The notes under the pieces are model-generated. The model did not search any database and was not told the origin of the DNA. It saw nothing but the letters and a program-made list of their open reading frames with translations. The position numbers and the translations under genes were made by a program. A stretch of 64,000 nt of DNA from Prunus persica (lineage: Eukaryota > Streptophyta > Magnoliopsida > Rosales > Rosaceae). Positions 22,921 to 33,635 of the stretch are shown here, piece after piece (position 1 is the stretch's first letter; every line of letters starts with the position of its first letter). The stretch is taken from positions 23,552,225-23,616,224 of the forward strand of contig NC_034009.1 in the NCBI RefSeq assembly GCF_000346465.2. The letters are read 5' to 3'.

Positions 22921-23202
22921 TCTTTATATATAAAGCAAAATACAAAAAATGGTAAAATATTCAAAATACCATAAAATTTCCTTGGTTAATACAAACGTTA
23001 AAAATTAAAATTATTAATTAAGTAAGGATAATATGATAAATTCACACTTTTTCATATTTAAAAAAATTAAAATTAAAAGAAAAATTAGATAATAGATCAT
23101 ATTTTTATGGAATACAACTACCCATTATCTTTTTTAATTTTAAAATAAATTTAAAAGTTTTTAAAAGAAGCCTCTCCCTAAAAGGACGTACGAAGAGGCT
23201 AG
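22921..23202 (+). mobile_element. Non-autonomous Helitron, copy A
   Basis: The 5' end reads TCTTTATATATAAAGC. The 3' end has a GCCTCT...AGAGGC hairpin immediately followed by CTAG and then T (23199-23203). This is the Helitron signature: 5' TC, 3' hairpin plus CTRR, no terminal inverted repeat, no target duplication. The 5' host base is T rather than the expected A, so that end may have mutated. It is about 280 bp, encodes nothing, and shares most of its length with copy B 320 bp downstream in the same orientation. Confidence 0.75.
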
Positions 23203-23521
23203 TTTAAATTAAAATCAGTTCTTATAGCCTTTAAAAAAAAAGGAAATAGTTATAACTTGATAAGGGTAATGGAAGTTACAACATGAAGTAAACAAAATAG
23301 GGTGTGAGGGAATACGGACGGATAAAGAGTGATGTTTCCATAACTATTTAACTTTGTTTGTATCGTTTGGTCGTTTCTTCTTTTTTATTTTCATATCTCT
23401 TATTTCGAGGCATTTGACTTTCCAATTTATTAAGTTTTGGTTGTATCTTCATACGAGATATCCGGTCTTCAAATCTACTTACCTTTGGTTGTATCGTTTT
23501 GCTTTTGTCGTTTTCCATGTA

Positions 23522-23809
23522 TCTATATATATAAAGCAAAAGGCAGAGAATGGTGAAACATTTAAAATACCAGAAAATGTTCTTGGTTAATGCAAACATT
23601 AAGAATTCAAATTATTAATTAAATAAGGATAATATGGTAAATTCACACTTTTTCATATTTAAAAAAATTAAAAGAAAAAGAAAAAGCAGATAATGGATCC
23701 TATTTTTATGGAACACAACTACCCATTATCTTTTTTAATTCTAAAATAAATTTACTTATTTTTTTTAAAAAACCTCTCGCAAGCTCGGAAGCGCGTGCAG
23801 AGAGGCTAG
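23522..23809 (+). mobile_element. Non-autonomous Helitron, copy B
   Basis: Clean Helitron ends: host A at 23521, then TCTATATATATAAAGC. At the 3' end a hairpin (CCTCTCGCA with TGCAGAGAGG, one bulged base) runs straight into CTAG (23806-23809), followed by host T at 23810. At 288 bp with no coding capacity, it must have been mobilised by an autonomous Helitron elsewhere. Confidence 0.85.
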
Positions 23810-24354
23810 TTTCTATAAAGAAACTAGTACTCCAAAATAGTTACATATACACTTTGTTGGCAAGTAATTATTTAATTAGGATTTTGGTTCCTTATCCATT
23901 TATTTAGTCCTATTGTAATTGAGATTTATTTCCTATTGTAATTTAGATTTATTTTCTATTGTATTTATGGTTAACACATCTTTGTACTTTTTTTTATAAA
24001 TATCTTCATATTAAAGAAGAATAAAAAAAGAAATATTTGAAATATCTTAATACATGTGGGAATACATATTTTCGACAACCAATAAGAAGGTGACACATGA
24101 AAAAGGAATATTTATTATGTCAACTAATTACCCTAATTAATTACAAAATTATCCTTGATTTAGGATAGAAATATCTCCCTAAATCAAGGATCCAATTTTC
24201 AGAAAATCTATTTGATTTATCCTATCACATATTTTTGGGTAAGAATTATCCTAATTTAATAAGGAATTATTCTTCAAACTTTAGTCAAGCAAGGAGTCTA
24301 TAAATAGATGGCTATGCAACACACAAAAAGTAATTCTGAAAACCCTGGCAAAAT

Positions 24355-24391
<37 letters not shown>

Positions 24392-24755
24392 CTACATGGC
24401 CAAGCCACCCCTCACACATGGTGTGGTCCATCGACTCCAACTATTTGACATAAACCGATGAACAAGAAAGAGGAGGCTGTGGAAGAATCTCTCGCGAATA
24501 TTCTCTCGTGTGAATATTTGCACAAACAATACATATGAAAAATTAACATATCTTTATCCTAACGACTTAAAATATAACACATCAAAATTTTTATTTTCTA
24601 AATTGACGTTATCCCTGTTATCTCACTATCTCTCTATCTCCCTCCGCCCTCTCTTCGACTATCCCAATTCCCACTTACTAGTTTAAAACCCAATTCTCAA
24701 TTCCCACAAACTAACACTCGTCCTATATTCTCAAAAGTTTATTTTGCACTTTAAT
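23810..24755. other. Intergenic DNA with a possible LTR-like promoter segment
   Basis: Around 24297-24410 the order is CTATAAATAG (TATA box), a short leader, and a (CT)n microsatellite (24358-24389). This is what a retrotransposon LTR or an orphan promoter would show. I could not find matching TG...CA ends with a target duplication, so it is not called as an element. No coding region was seen. Confidence 0.4.
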
Positions 24756-25017
24756 TATTCTTAAGGGCTAACGACAAAAGACACCCTGCTGGTTTGGGGT
24801 GGTTCTCAATATGGACTCCAGGGTATCAATTTTATCAATTTATACCCTTACATTTGCAACATCGTCCAATTTCATCATTCCGTTGAGTTGACCGTGTAGT
24901 CAATCGTTAAATGCTGATGTGTCTACTGTGAGACCCACCTACTAACAAAAAAAAATTATTTAAAATAATAAAATAACATTCTAACCAAAAAACAAACTTC
25001 AACAAATCAACTTCAAA

Positions 25018-25239
25018 AAATCCCAGCCCCTCTTGAAACCCGAAATGATGTGTTTCTGTTGAGGTTTCATCGTAATTTTGGGGAACGAAGTTTTGCATGC
25101 ATCCTTTCCACTCATCATTTGTATCAATGGATGTGTAATTCTGTGGGCACTGGCAAACAATTTGTCCTTCATCCTCATGTTTACATAAGCTGTTGAAACC
25201 ACATGCACCACCACCTATTTTTTCTGAAATTGCACTGCA
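25018..25239 (-). pseudogene. Captured fragment of a LecRK-type (G-type lectin) receptor-like kinase gene
   Basis: The minus-strand frame contains GGGACGFNSLCKHEDEGQIV followed by CQCPQNYTSIDTNDEWKGC and QNFVPQNYDE. This is the EGF/PAN-proximal extracellular region of G-type lectin S-receptor-like kinases of the LECRK/RLK1 group (CGFNSxC...CxCPxGYxxxDxNDxxKGC). No lectin or kinase domain is present, so it cannot make a receptor. It lies between the MULE's inverted repeats, with its frame open into the flanking sequence on both sides. Next to it, a 73-bp-offset duplication (25320-25465) repeats CTGCAAGGGCCC. Confidence 0.75.
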
Positions 25240-25523
25240 GATATTTGGAGGTTTGAAGGACACAGTGGCCCAATTCCTGGTCCCCTTTCCCTCACTTGGG
25301 CCATTGCATTTTTTATTTCTAGGCAAATCTGCAAGGGCCCTTTGGGGCTTAAGATCCCTTTGTTCAATTTCTATTGCTCCATTTTTTATTTTTGGGCAGA
25401 TCTGCAAGGGCCCTTTTGGGGCTTAAATCCCTTTGTTCAATTTCTCTTCTTCCATCTGCATTTTCACCACTAGGTTTTTGGGTCTTTGACATCATCTGGG
25501 TCTTGCACGTTGTGACTCTTAAG

Positions 25524-25908
25524 GGGGTGTATCCAATTCATACTTCTAAAGATTTTTTTTAAGTGAGTGACTTTCATAGAGATGACAAATTCTTAAATAC
25601 TTTCATAGAGTTGATAAAAGTCACTAGTAAATTGGCAAGACTTTTGCTCTTTACAATTGGCTTTAAAAGTATAGAAAAGTCATTCATTTAATAAGCTTTT
25701 TAAAAGTCATTAACTTTTTGGATACCACCAAACTTTTAAATACTTTTTAAAAGTCATAACTGAATACCACCAAACTTTTAAATACTTTTTAAAAGTCATA
25801 ATTGAATACCACTAGACTTTTATATACTCTTTAAAAGTCTAAATTGAATACCTCCAGACTTTTAAACTCTATGAAAGTCATTAAAAGTTTGAATTGGATA
25901 CACTATTC
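25524..25908. mobile_element. MITE nested in the Pack-MULE, with internal 42-bp tandem repeats
   Basis: The left end reads GGGGTGTATCCAATTC and the right end is its inverse, GAATTGGATACACTATTC. Inside, four copies of a 42-bp unit, with ATACCACYA at 25722, 25764 and 25806 and ATACCTCCA at 25848, each carry CTTTTAAATACTTTTTAAAAG-like palindromes. The target duplication is unclear, so the superfamily is open. Confidence 0.6.
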
Positions 25909-26030
25909 TTTGGGATCCACAGTCGAAGGCGTGATTGTGAGCGCGGCCATGACGGATCTGTTCTGGAGGTGGGGGTAATGGAAGAGAAGGAAGTGGAAGA
26001 AGAATGATGAGGGGGGAGCTGCTGGGTTGG
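25909..26030 (-). pseudogene. Possible captured 5' UTR and first codons of an unidentified gene
   Basis: On the minus strand, a CT-rich leader-like stretch (about 26030-25951) leads to an ATG at 25948-25950 that begins MAALTITPSTVDPK. The frame is then cut off by the nested MITE. GC content and leader composition look like a host gene start, unlike the AT-rich arms. I do not recognise the protein. Confidence 0.35.
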
Positions 26031-26562
26031 GTTTTTTTAATTTTTAATTTTTTTAAAAAAAAACTTAACAATGGCAGCGGCTAGAAATTTTCCAGATTTG
26101 TAGTCTGCCCTGGTTTTCGGCGGCTGGCAGCGATGCTGGGTCTGTCGGTTGGAGATCCTGTTCGTGGTGGAAGATAGAAAAAGAGGAAGGAATTAGAGGA
26201 AGACGATATGGATCAAGAGGGCTGAGATTTTTTAAGTTGATTTTAAAAAAAAAAAATTGTTGTTATAATGTTATTTTACACATCATTTCGAGTTCGGCTG
26301 GGATTTTTTGTAGTTGATTTTTTAAAGTTTTTTTTTTCTTTTTTGTTAGAATGTTATTTTATTATTTTAAATAAATTTTTTTTTAGTAGGTGGGTCCCAC
26401 AGTAGACACGTCAGCATTTAACGATTGACTACACGGTCAACTTAACGAAAGGATAAAATTGGACTATATTGCAAACGTAAGGGTGTAAATTGATAAAATT
26501 GATACCCTGGAGTCCATATTGAGAACCAACATGGTGTCTTTTGTCGTTAGCTCTATTCTTAA

Positions 26563-27647
26563 CAAGAGAGACACGTGTCAAATTGTGGCTGAGCCACATT
26601 AGTAGGTAAGGAGGAATTCCTCCTTATGGGCAAGGAGGGAAGCATTATCCACTTTGTAAAGTATGTTTGTGTCGTGATTAAAAAAAAAAAGTTTTTATCA
26701 CAAACGATCCCTTAATTTTTTTAAAGTTCTTATTTTAGTCCTTAAACTCTCAAATAAATTAATATGATCATTCATCTTTTAGTGGTCCATGTCATTGCAT
26801 TCTGACAAAAGATTCGTTGAATATTGTCACATATCATGATAATTCTCACAAGACTCAAGGGAGCACCTCTAAGTAAACCACCACCCCCAAAAGATCCAAA
26901 GCTAAGGCCTCCGAAGCTTGATGGGGAAGAGAGTGCACCCCTAGTCTTGCAAGAGCATAAGCTAGGAAATTCCTTTAACGCAAAACGTGATGAAAGCTTA
27001 GGTGTTCAAACTGATCTTGCACAAAGGAAATGTTCTGGGAAACTTGGAATCTCGTTCCACCCTGGCAAACTTGAAACCTTTAGAAATTAGATATTGCAAA
27101 TCATTCAATAAGGCATAAACTTCAGCAACCAGAAGAGAGCTTGAACCAGTGTTAGATATTGGCCCAATATGAATCCAACACATGGATGAGGTTTAATCGT
27201 CATATATCCAACTCAATATAAGTCGTCACTTTCTTAATCATCGTTTCATCTATTAATTAGATATAATTATTAAGTTGTCACTTCAACTTTTTTTATGGAC
27301 AATTTGGCAAATTCAGTTTTCAGACCGACAAATATATTTTATATATACAAAATTAAGCTTTCAGTGATGTCACAGGGTAGAAGGATTTTCCACTTATTTT
27401 GTCGCTGGTGCAGATTTCAACTTTCACTTGAATAGTTGGCGTTGAAATTACAGGTACTGTAAGTTAATTTAGTGGCGTAATGACATGAAACTCTCCAGTC
27501 CAGACTAATCTTTACTGCCTCCATACTGTATCACATCATATCTATAAGGGATAAATTTTTATAGTTTCTTAGATGTAAATTAAATTCTATTTATTTTCTT
27601 AAAGAGGAAGATTGATGTTTAAATATATGAGGTATGTTCCTCCTTTG
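26563..27647. other. Intergenic DNA; possible non-LTR RNase H scrap on the minus strand
   Basis: On the minus strand at about 27183-27050 a frame contains SSSLLVAEVYALLNDLQYLI. This vaguely resembles the RNase H domain found at the end of LINE polyproteins, but is too short to be sure. A perfect 20-bp palindrome lies at 26607-26626. Nothing else was recognised. Confidence 0.35.
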
Positions 27648-27656
27648 CATATTTAA

Positions 27657-30066
27657 GAACCCCGAATTTAGAGAGTACGTATTTATCCTCATTTCATAAA
27701 ATTTTAAATATTTAAATCATCTAACGACTTAAAGTAAGCCAAGTCAGCTAAATATGTTTTTTTGCCTTTTTAACGATAACGGCATTCGTTACTCCTTGTT
27801 TTCTCCTCTGAACCAACTTCATCGTCACTCTCAATCTTTTTCCTTTCTTTTTCTAATGAATAATCAGAAATTTCCAACTTGATCCTGAGAAACACCAACC
27901 TATTTCAAATTACAAGTCTGCTTCTCAACCGACTCTGTAATTTACACAAATAGAAGGCCACTTTCACAATACCAATTTTATAATAATCCTCCTGATCTCA
28001 AATTGGAAGATCTGTTAAAGGATAGGGTGAGGGGTGTTGGTAATTTTTAACAACAATATTAAAACCTTGCAAGTGCACAAATCAAATGATAGTATAGTAA
28101 GCAAGCAAGGGTCGATCCCATAGAGATTGTGATCTTAAGAGATGTTTATCAATGTCACACAATGAAAACTAAAACATAATTAAACATGAAAACAAAATAA
28201 AGATTGAAACCACAAGGACTTCCACACACACACGGCAACACCAAGGGGGGTTTTTGATTTGATTTTGTGAATAAAACAAAATAAGGAAAAGAGAACAAAA
28301 CAGAATTTAAATTAGAGTTTAAGAGAAATTGGTTTAAAATCAATCAAAGTCAATAGCTAGGACTTACTATCCACCTCCAAACAATCAATCAAACAATAGA
28401 TAATCAAATTCTAGCAAACATATGATGACGACACTCACAACATGATCATGGCATTTGACTCAAATTGTATGATTCTCTCTTAAGTATATGTAAGGTGTAT
28501 GGCATTTACATCAATACGTGTATTCTTAATTGAAATCTAGTATGACATTTACTCAAATTAACAATCAAGAATCCATTAAGATCAAAGAGAATATGAGTGT
28601 CACAAAAACCCTAAAACATGGCATTTGTTATTAGGAATTCAAGAATCGATTTCTCATAACTAGTTCTTAACCCAATTATTCGTTGCAAACAAGAACACAT
28701 TCAATATGGCAATTGACCTATCTTCTACAACAATTTAATTCCAATACATGCTTCCAAGTTAGCTACTCAAAGAAACAAAATATCAGAATTCACATAACAT
28801 AGAGAAACCAAAATCATCACGCTTATAGAAACTGAAAATCCATTCAAACTTGTTTATAAAATTGAAATCATGTTTAGGGCTTCAAGATTAAGCCCTAACT
28901 AACAAGAAATTAGTTACTCATGTTCTTGGATGAACTCAAAAATAAATACATAGGAACTGAAAATTAAAAGAAGAAAGGAAAAGAAAGAACTTGTTGGCAG
29001 CTTTCTCATCTTGCGCGGTTGATCTCCTTAGGACATGAATGCCTTGTATGGGGGCCTTGGCTGGCCTTTTATATCACTTATATCAGATTTCTAAACCCTA
29101 AAATTGACTGAAAAGTTGTCCAAGAAGTCTTGGTAAACAAGGAATCCAAATAGGAAAGTAAAAATCACAATTCCTAACTCCATAGAGAAATACAGCTCAG
29201 CCAAATTGTCACACGATTTGGGGATTTTGGCCTTTTAGAAAAATTATTTAAAATATATTTTAGAAAGATAAATGTCTTATCTTCCCAACCATATATAGCA
29301 CATAACTTGAAAATTTCGGGAAAGCTTTCGTTTCTTCACATTCACGTAACATGTACGAAACTGTCCTGTCTGCACGTGGGCTAACTTCACTTGTAATACT
29401 GTACCAATTAGCTAGGTAGAAAATTCTAGAAAAATCATAGATTGAACTTCAAGATGTTAGCTTTCATCTCCAATTGACCTTGTGCTAAAATTCCTCTGAA
29501 AAGATGATTTTTCCTTCAAAACCTTCTAAGAGTGCAGAAAAGTTAAAAATCAGAAAAGTAAAGTAATAAGCCCCTTTTAAATCTACTTCTCCTACAAAAC
29601 CTAAGTACAAAGAGTACATAAATGAGTATATTTATAGACTTATCAAGGGGATCTACCATCATACAAAAAAAGAAGATATGAAATAAATAAATAAATTCAT
29701 TTTTATAATGAAAAGAAATTAGGGATATGGAGGAGGATGACAATATTGGGCGGTGGCCATGGAAGCTGATGACAAGCAATCATGAGGAGGATGAATAGGA
29801 ATAGAAATTAGATGTGGCTCGAAAGGAGGAAATCTGGTAAGTGTTGGAAGATGGATGCGTGGCCCTTAATGGAGTTATAGTCATGATGAGGATTATGGAT
29901 ACTAGGGTTGAGAGACGGAGGGATTGTTACCATCAATTTTTAAAGAAAATTACAAATCTATCCTGTAGCTGATGTGGCTTGCTTCAAGTTATTAGATGAT
30001 TTGAATGTTTGAGATTTTATGAAATGCGGGCAAATGTATATTCTCTAATGCATAAGCTCGGGATCC
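27657..30066. mobile_element. Mutator-like element interrupted by an LTR-type insertion
   Basis: Inverted arms of about 100 bp lie at 27657-27760 and about 29965-30066. They share CATTTCATAAAATYT, AAATCATCTAA and AGCCACATCAGCT-like words. The ends read GAACCCCGA (left) and GGATCCCGA (right, reverse-complemented). Flanking 9-mers CATATTTAA (27648-27656) and CATATCTAA (30067-30075) differ at one base, a likely aged 9-bp target duplication. Without the insertion at 28035-29645 the element is about 800 bp. It has no coding capacity. Confidence 0.7.
28035..29645. mobile_element. Solo LTR or non-autonomous LTR element
   Basis: The sequence starts TGTTGGTAATTTTT and ends GACTTATCA (TG...CA). It is flanked by a perfect 5-bp duplication AGGGG (28030-28034 and 29646-29650), the mark of LTR-retrotransposon integration. 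It contains no gag or pol. The word GCAAGTGCACAAATC with GGGTCGATCCCA near one end recalls a dispersed plant LTR family. At 1611 bp it is most simply a large solo LTR. It is inserted inside the MULE and is therefore the younger of the two. Confidence 0.7.
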
Positions 30067-30075
30067 CATATCTAA

Positions 30076-30526
30076 CTACATGTTAGCCAAATATATTTAT
30101 GTTTCCACAAATTAATACATTATATATAAAAAGGAATAAAATGATTAATGATTCAACATCATCCATATAATGTCACAACAAATTCTTTAAAAATGAATAA
30201 AATTACAGATTTATGTGAGGGATAAGTAAGTAGCAGCCAACCAACATTTTAATAATCAGTACTGATGCCACAAACAAGTACGATTATATTTGGAAATTTG
30301 AGATTTAATATATAAAAGAGTGCTAAACGAACCTTAAAATTAACTAAATACACCCTACTACTAAACTATTTATTGAATTACTAATTTACCCTAATATAAA
30401 ATGACCAAAAAGAATATATTTAATTGTGAAACAAATGTAATTTTAATAAGTACATCATACTCACCATCTTCAACCATAATCAAAGAAATGTTGTCAGATT
30501 TCATTATGCAACTAATAAAAGAAAGG
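30076..30526. other. AT-rich intergenic DNA, no gene seen
   Basis: No coding sequence or bounded repeat was recognised between the two inverted-repeat elements. Confidence 0.45.
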
Positions 30527-31197
30527 CTTTTTATCACAAATGGTCCTTGACGTTTACGAAATTATCGCGAATGGTCTTTGATTTTTTTTGTGACACTCAT
30601 AGTACTTAACGTTTGGGCTTTTTATCACAAATGGTCCATGCCGTTATAAATTCTGTTAAGTATGATGTGGAAGATAAGTGGAGCCCACATGTCCAATCAC
30701 ATTGTGACATGCGGATAAAAAATAATTAAATAATTTTTTTAATGAAAATTCCTTTTTTTTCTGCAACTTTTCATCCCCTTCTTTACTCCGTCTCTCTCCC
30801 CCTCTGCCCTTGCTCTCCACCATTTGCTCTCCATCTCTTCTCCCTCTGTTTTTTTCTTTCCCTCTGCCACCTGCAAGAAAAAATATAAGATATATAGTTG
30901 CTCTCCATCTCTTCAACTCCCCTACCCTCTCCCTTTGTTTTTGCTCTCCTCCTTTGCTCTTCTCCTCTATTTTTTTTAATTATTTTAAGTTATTTGAATA
31001 AATGTTTGTGTAAAAGAAAGTGATTATTTTGCAAAATATACATAGGGAGAGGGGTGGGTTGCGGGTGGGCATGGGGTGGTTGGGTTGTAGAGGCAACAAA
31101 AAAACAGAGAGGGAAAGCACAGGGGAGGGAGGGAGAGAGAGTGGTTGGGTTGTAGAGGCAACAAAAAAACAGAGAGGGAAAGCACAGGGGAGGGAGG

Positions 31198-31242
<45 letters not shown>

Positions 31243-31532
31243 TAAATGATTTTTTAATGGATTTTCATAAAAAAAAATAAAAAATTTATTTATTTATTTA
31301 ATCCACATGTCACGATGTAAAAAAATTTCTTTATTTATTTAATCCACATGTCACGATGTGATTGGACATGTGGGTTCCACTTATCTTCCACCTTAGACAC
31401 TTAACAGAATTTCTGACGGTAGGGACCATTTGTGATAAAAAATCCAAACGTTAAGGACTATTAGTGTCACAAAAAAAACTTCATGAACCATTCGTGATAA
31501 TTTCGTAAACGTGAAGGACTATTTGTGATAAT
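30527..31532. mobile_element. Terminal-inverted-repeat element, about 1 kb, MULE-like
   Basis: Arms of about 180-190 bp match in inverse. The left arm contains TTATCACAAATGGTCCTTGA, TTTACGAAATTATCGCGAAT and AGATAAGTGGAGCCCACATG. The right arm carries the complements (about 31350-31532). The motif TATCACAAATGGTCC occurs twice per arm. The core holds pyrimidine/purine-rich DNA, a 65-bp tandem duplication (near 31077-31205, containing GGGTTGTAGAGGCAAC), a 40-bp duplication with AATCCACATGTCACGATG, and a GA microsatellite. No target duplication was found, so the superfamily is tentative. Confidence 0.65.
31201..31240. repeat. (GA)n microsatellite
   Basis: GA dinucleotide run within the inverted-repeat element. 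Confidence 0.95.
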
Positions 31533-31894
31533 TTGAGATGTGTGGGAGGGAGGGTGTAGAACTTGGAGATGAGTGGTGGTGGAGGAAGGAATGAGCGGGC
31601 CGCAGGTTGGGGGTTGGGTGTGGAGGCAGTCGTGGGAGGAGAGGGAGAGTGGGGTACTAGGTAGGTTTTTAATATTTTAGTTTTATGAATAAATATTTTC
31701 AATTATTTCATTTGTATAGGGTGTACTATGTGTATTTTTGGTAATTAAATAGGGTGTACTTAGTTAATTTTATATTTTAATTTAAATATTATGGTGTACT
31801 TAGATCTTAGGGTGTACTCAGTTAATTTTAGGGTTCATTTAGCAACACGCTTTATAAAATTATAAAACAAGCATATATATTCATCACTCCAAAA

Positions 31895-32240
31895 GGTAGA
31901 GAATTGTGAAACATTCAAAATATTAGAAAGAGTGGTGATTTCCCCACTCCAATTTTATCCACTTACACTCCATTTTATAACTAAAAAAGGAGTGTAAGTG
32001 GATAAAATTGGGGTGGGGAAATCATTACCCATTAAAAAAATACCTTCGTTAATGCAAACGTTAAGAATTAAAATTATTAATTACATGAAGATAATATGGT
32101 AAATTCATATTTTTTTTCATATTAAAAAATAATTATAATTAAAAATAAAATCAGATAATGAATCTTATTTTTATAAAACACAACTATCTTTTTATATTCT
32201 AAAATAAAAAAAAAAATTTTAAAAATCCATTGGCACACGT
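31895..32240 (+). mobile_element. Degraded third copy of the Helitron family, without its 3' end
   Basis: Shares GTGAAACATTCAAAATA, CGTTAATGCAAACGTTAAGA, TTATTAATTA and ACACAACTATC with copies A and B near 23 kb, in the same orientation. It lacks the terminal hairpin and CTAG, and is interrupted by a foldback MITE (31936-32024). Confidence 0.6.
31936..32024. mobile_element. 89-bp foldback MITE inside the Helitron relic
   Basis: Two arms of about 36 bp, starting TGATTTCCCCACTCCAATTT, are almost perfect inverse copies around a 17-bp loop. Comparison with Helitron copy B shows that the surrounding sequence is split here, so the element inserted into the Helitron. The transcript would fold into a long hairpin. 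Confidence 0.75.
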
Positions 32241-33635
32241 AGGAGCATTATTATGTTGAAATAAAATTTACAAGAATATATATATAAAAAGAAAAGGCAC
32301 ATACGCGTGAAAGCCAAGGTACTCTTTATTGGCCACTTGACCATTATATATAGTTGGTGGCCTTTAGTGTAGGTTTGTTTCGTATACTTATTTTTCACGT
32401 GACATATAGAATGGGGTCAGGTTCATCGAATAATAGATATATCTGCACTAACGAAAATGCTATTAACTGTCAACAAATCCATAATGAGTAGTGTATTAAT
32501 TCATGTACCAAGCGTATGGCTTTCTGCCATATATGAACACTGAATAGGTCAATTCAATTACAATTATGAAAATAGAAAAGTTGACAATTAAATAAATTCT
32601 TACTGCTGGTAATGGTGTAAACTGCAACTTGTTCACCCCTGATGTGTTCATATAGTACCACTCAATAATGTAATTTATTTTGATAAATTACTCATTTTAT
32701 ATTTTTCGGATATATTGATATTCAGTCCTTTTTTATTGAGGGATTCTTAAATATTTTTAGAAAAAAACTTGGCATCTAATTAAAGACCAATACGGTGCTT
32801 CAAAAAAATATTATAATAACAACAATCTAATTGATTGGTCAAATAATTTTAAATTCAAATGATTTTTTGTTGAAATGAACTTTGAATGAATATTTATAAA
32901 ATAAACGATTCAGATTAGTAAAATACAATACAGAGTGAATGCTACAAATTGAATCTCTCTTTATTAATGTCATTACATCGAACAAAATTAAAGAATTATT
33001 TAACAGAGAGAAAAATAGGCCCTGTGTGGCGTTGACAAGGGGGTATATTTAAGAATAAACTACGATACATGTGGGCTTTATATACCGCCTCTCCATGCTG
33101 AGATTGCCCCATCAAAGACGCAAAGCTTATCTCGTGAAGCTTTTCTCTGCTTCCTTCCTCTTCCCCTTTATATCCTCCCTTTAATTTCCCTACCCTTCTG
33201 GCATTCTTCAAAACACTCCCTCTTTCTAATGCCCACCTTAACCACCACTACAACTTGATCAAATCCTTGTGATTCTTTTGGGGCGGGCTTCATCCATATT
33301 TTTCCTTATTTTGGGGGCTAGGCAGTCCCTCCTTTTGCATGATCCATTTGTTTTTGTTCATTGAGAAAGTATGAGTAACACAATGATCCCAAGAGTGAAG
33401 GTCATGGTTTATTTGGTCTACGACCGGGGTTAAACTGGATCCGACCCGTTCACAACTTTTTTGTGTGCCCTTTATTATTTTGTTCATAATACAAAGTAGA
33501 ATCAGATTTCTCCTTGCAATTAAATTCATGGAAGAGAGTGGTGTTGTGTGTGGTTTTTAAACCCAACATCCATATTCCATATCCATATACATCTTCTCTT
33601 TCTTTATTCATTGTAATTTCCAGTCATCTTTGGAT

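Larger units (their letters stand above)
24765..26553. mobile_element. Pack-MULE: Mutator-like element carrying host gene fragments
   Basis: Long terminal inverted repeats of about 260 bp start GGGCTAACGACAAAAGACAC on the left and, reverse-complemented, GAGCTAACGACAAAAGACAC on the right. A perfect 9-bp target duplication TATTCTTAA flanks the element (24756-24764 and 26554-26562), the length diagnostic for Mutator-like elements. Total length is 1789 bp and no transposase is present. The interior contains a receptor-kinase-like fragment (minus strand), a second likely captured 5' gene end (about 25909-26030) and a nested MITE with 42-bp tandem repeats. Confidence 0.9.
31533..33635. other. Intergenic DNA upstream of the SAUR gene
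   Basis: Apart from the Helitron relic and foldback listed separately, I see only AT-rich DNA. Open frames near 33000-33530 on the minus strand resemble nothing known. No auxin-response TGTCTC pair was noticed close to the SAUR start. Confidence 0.45.

Noticed and set aside
24907..25407. 166-codon minus-strand gene
   Set aside because: Lies between and partly inside the MULE inverted repeats, lacks signal peptide, lectin and kinase parts, and has a duplicated segment; treated as a captured fragment.
30656..31280. Arg/Glu-rich frames in the inverted-repeat element
   Set aside because: Readings of GA/CT-rich low-complexity DNA and its 65-bp duplication.
33630..33635. Two-codon extension of the SAUR frame
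   Set aside because: Begins with TTG; the ATG at 33636 is the plausible start.
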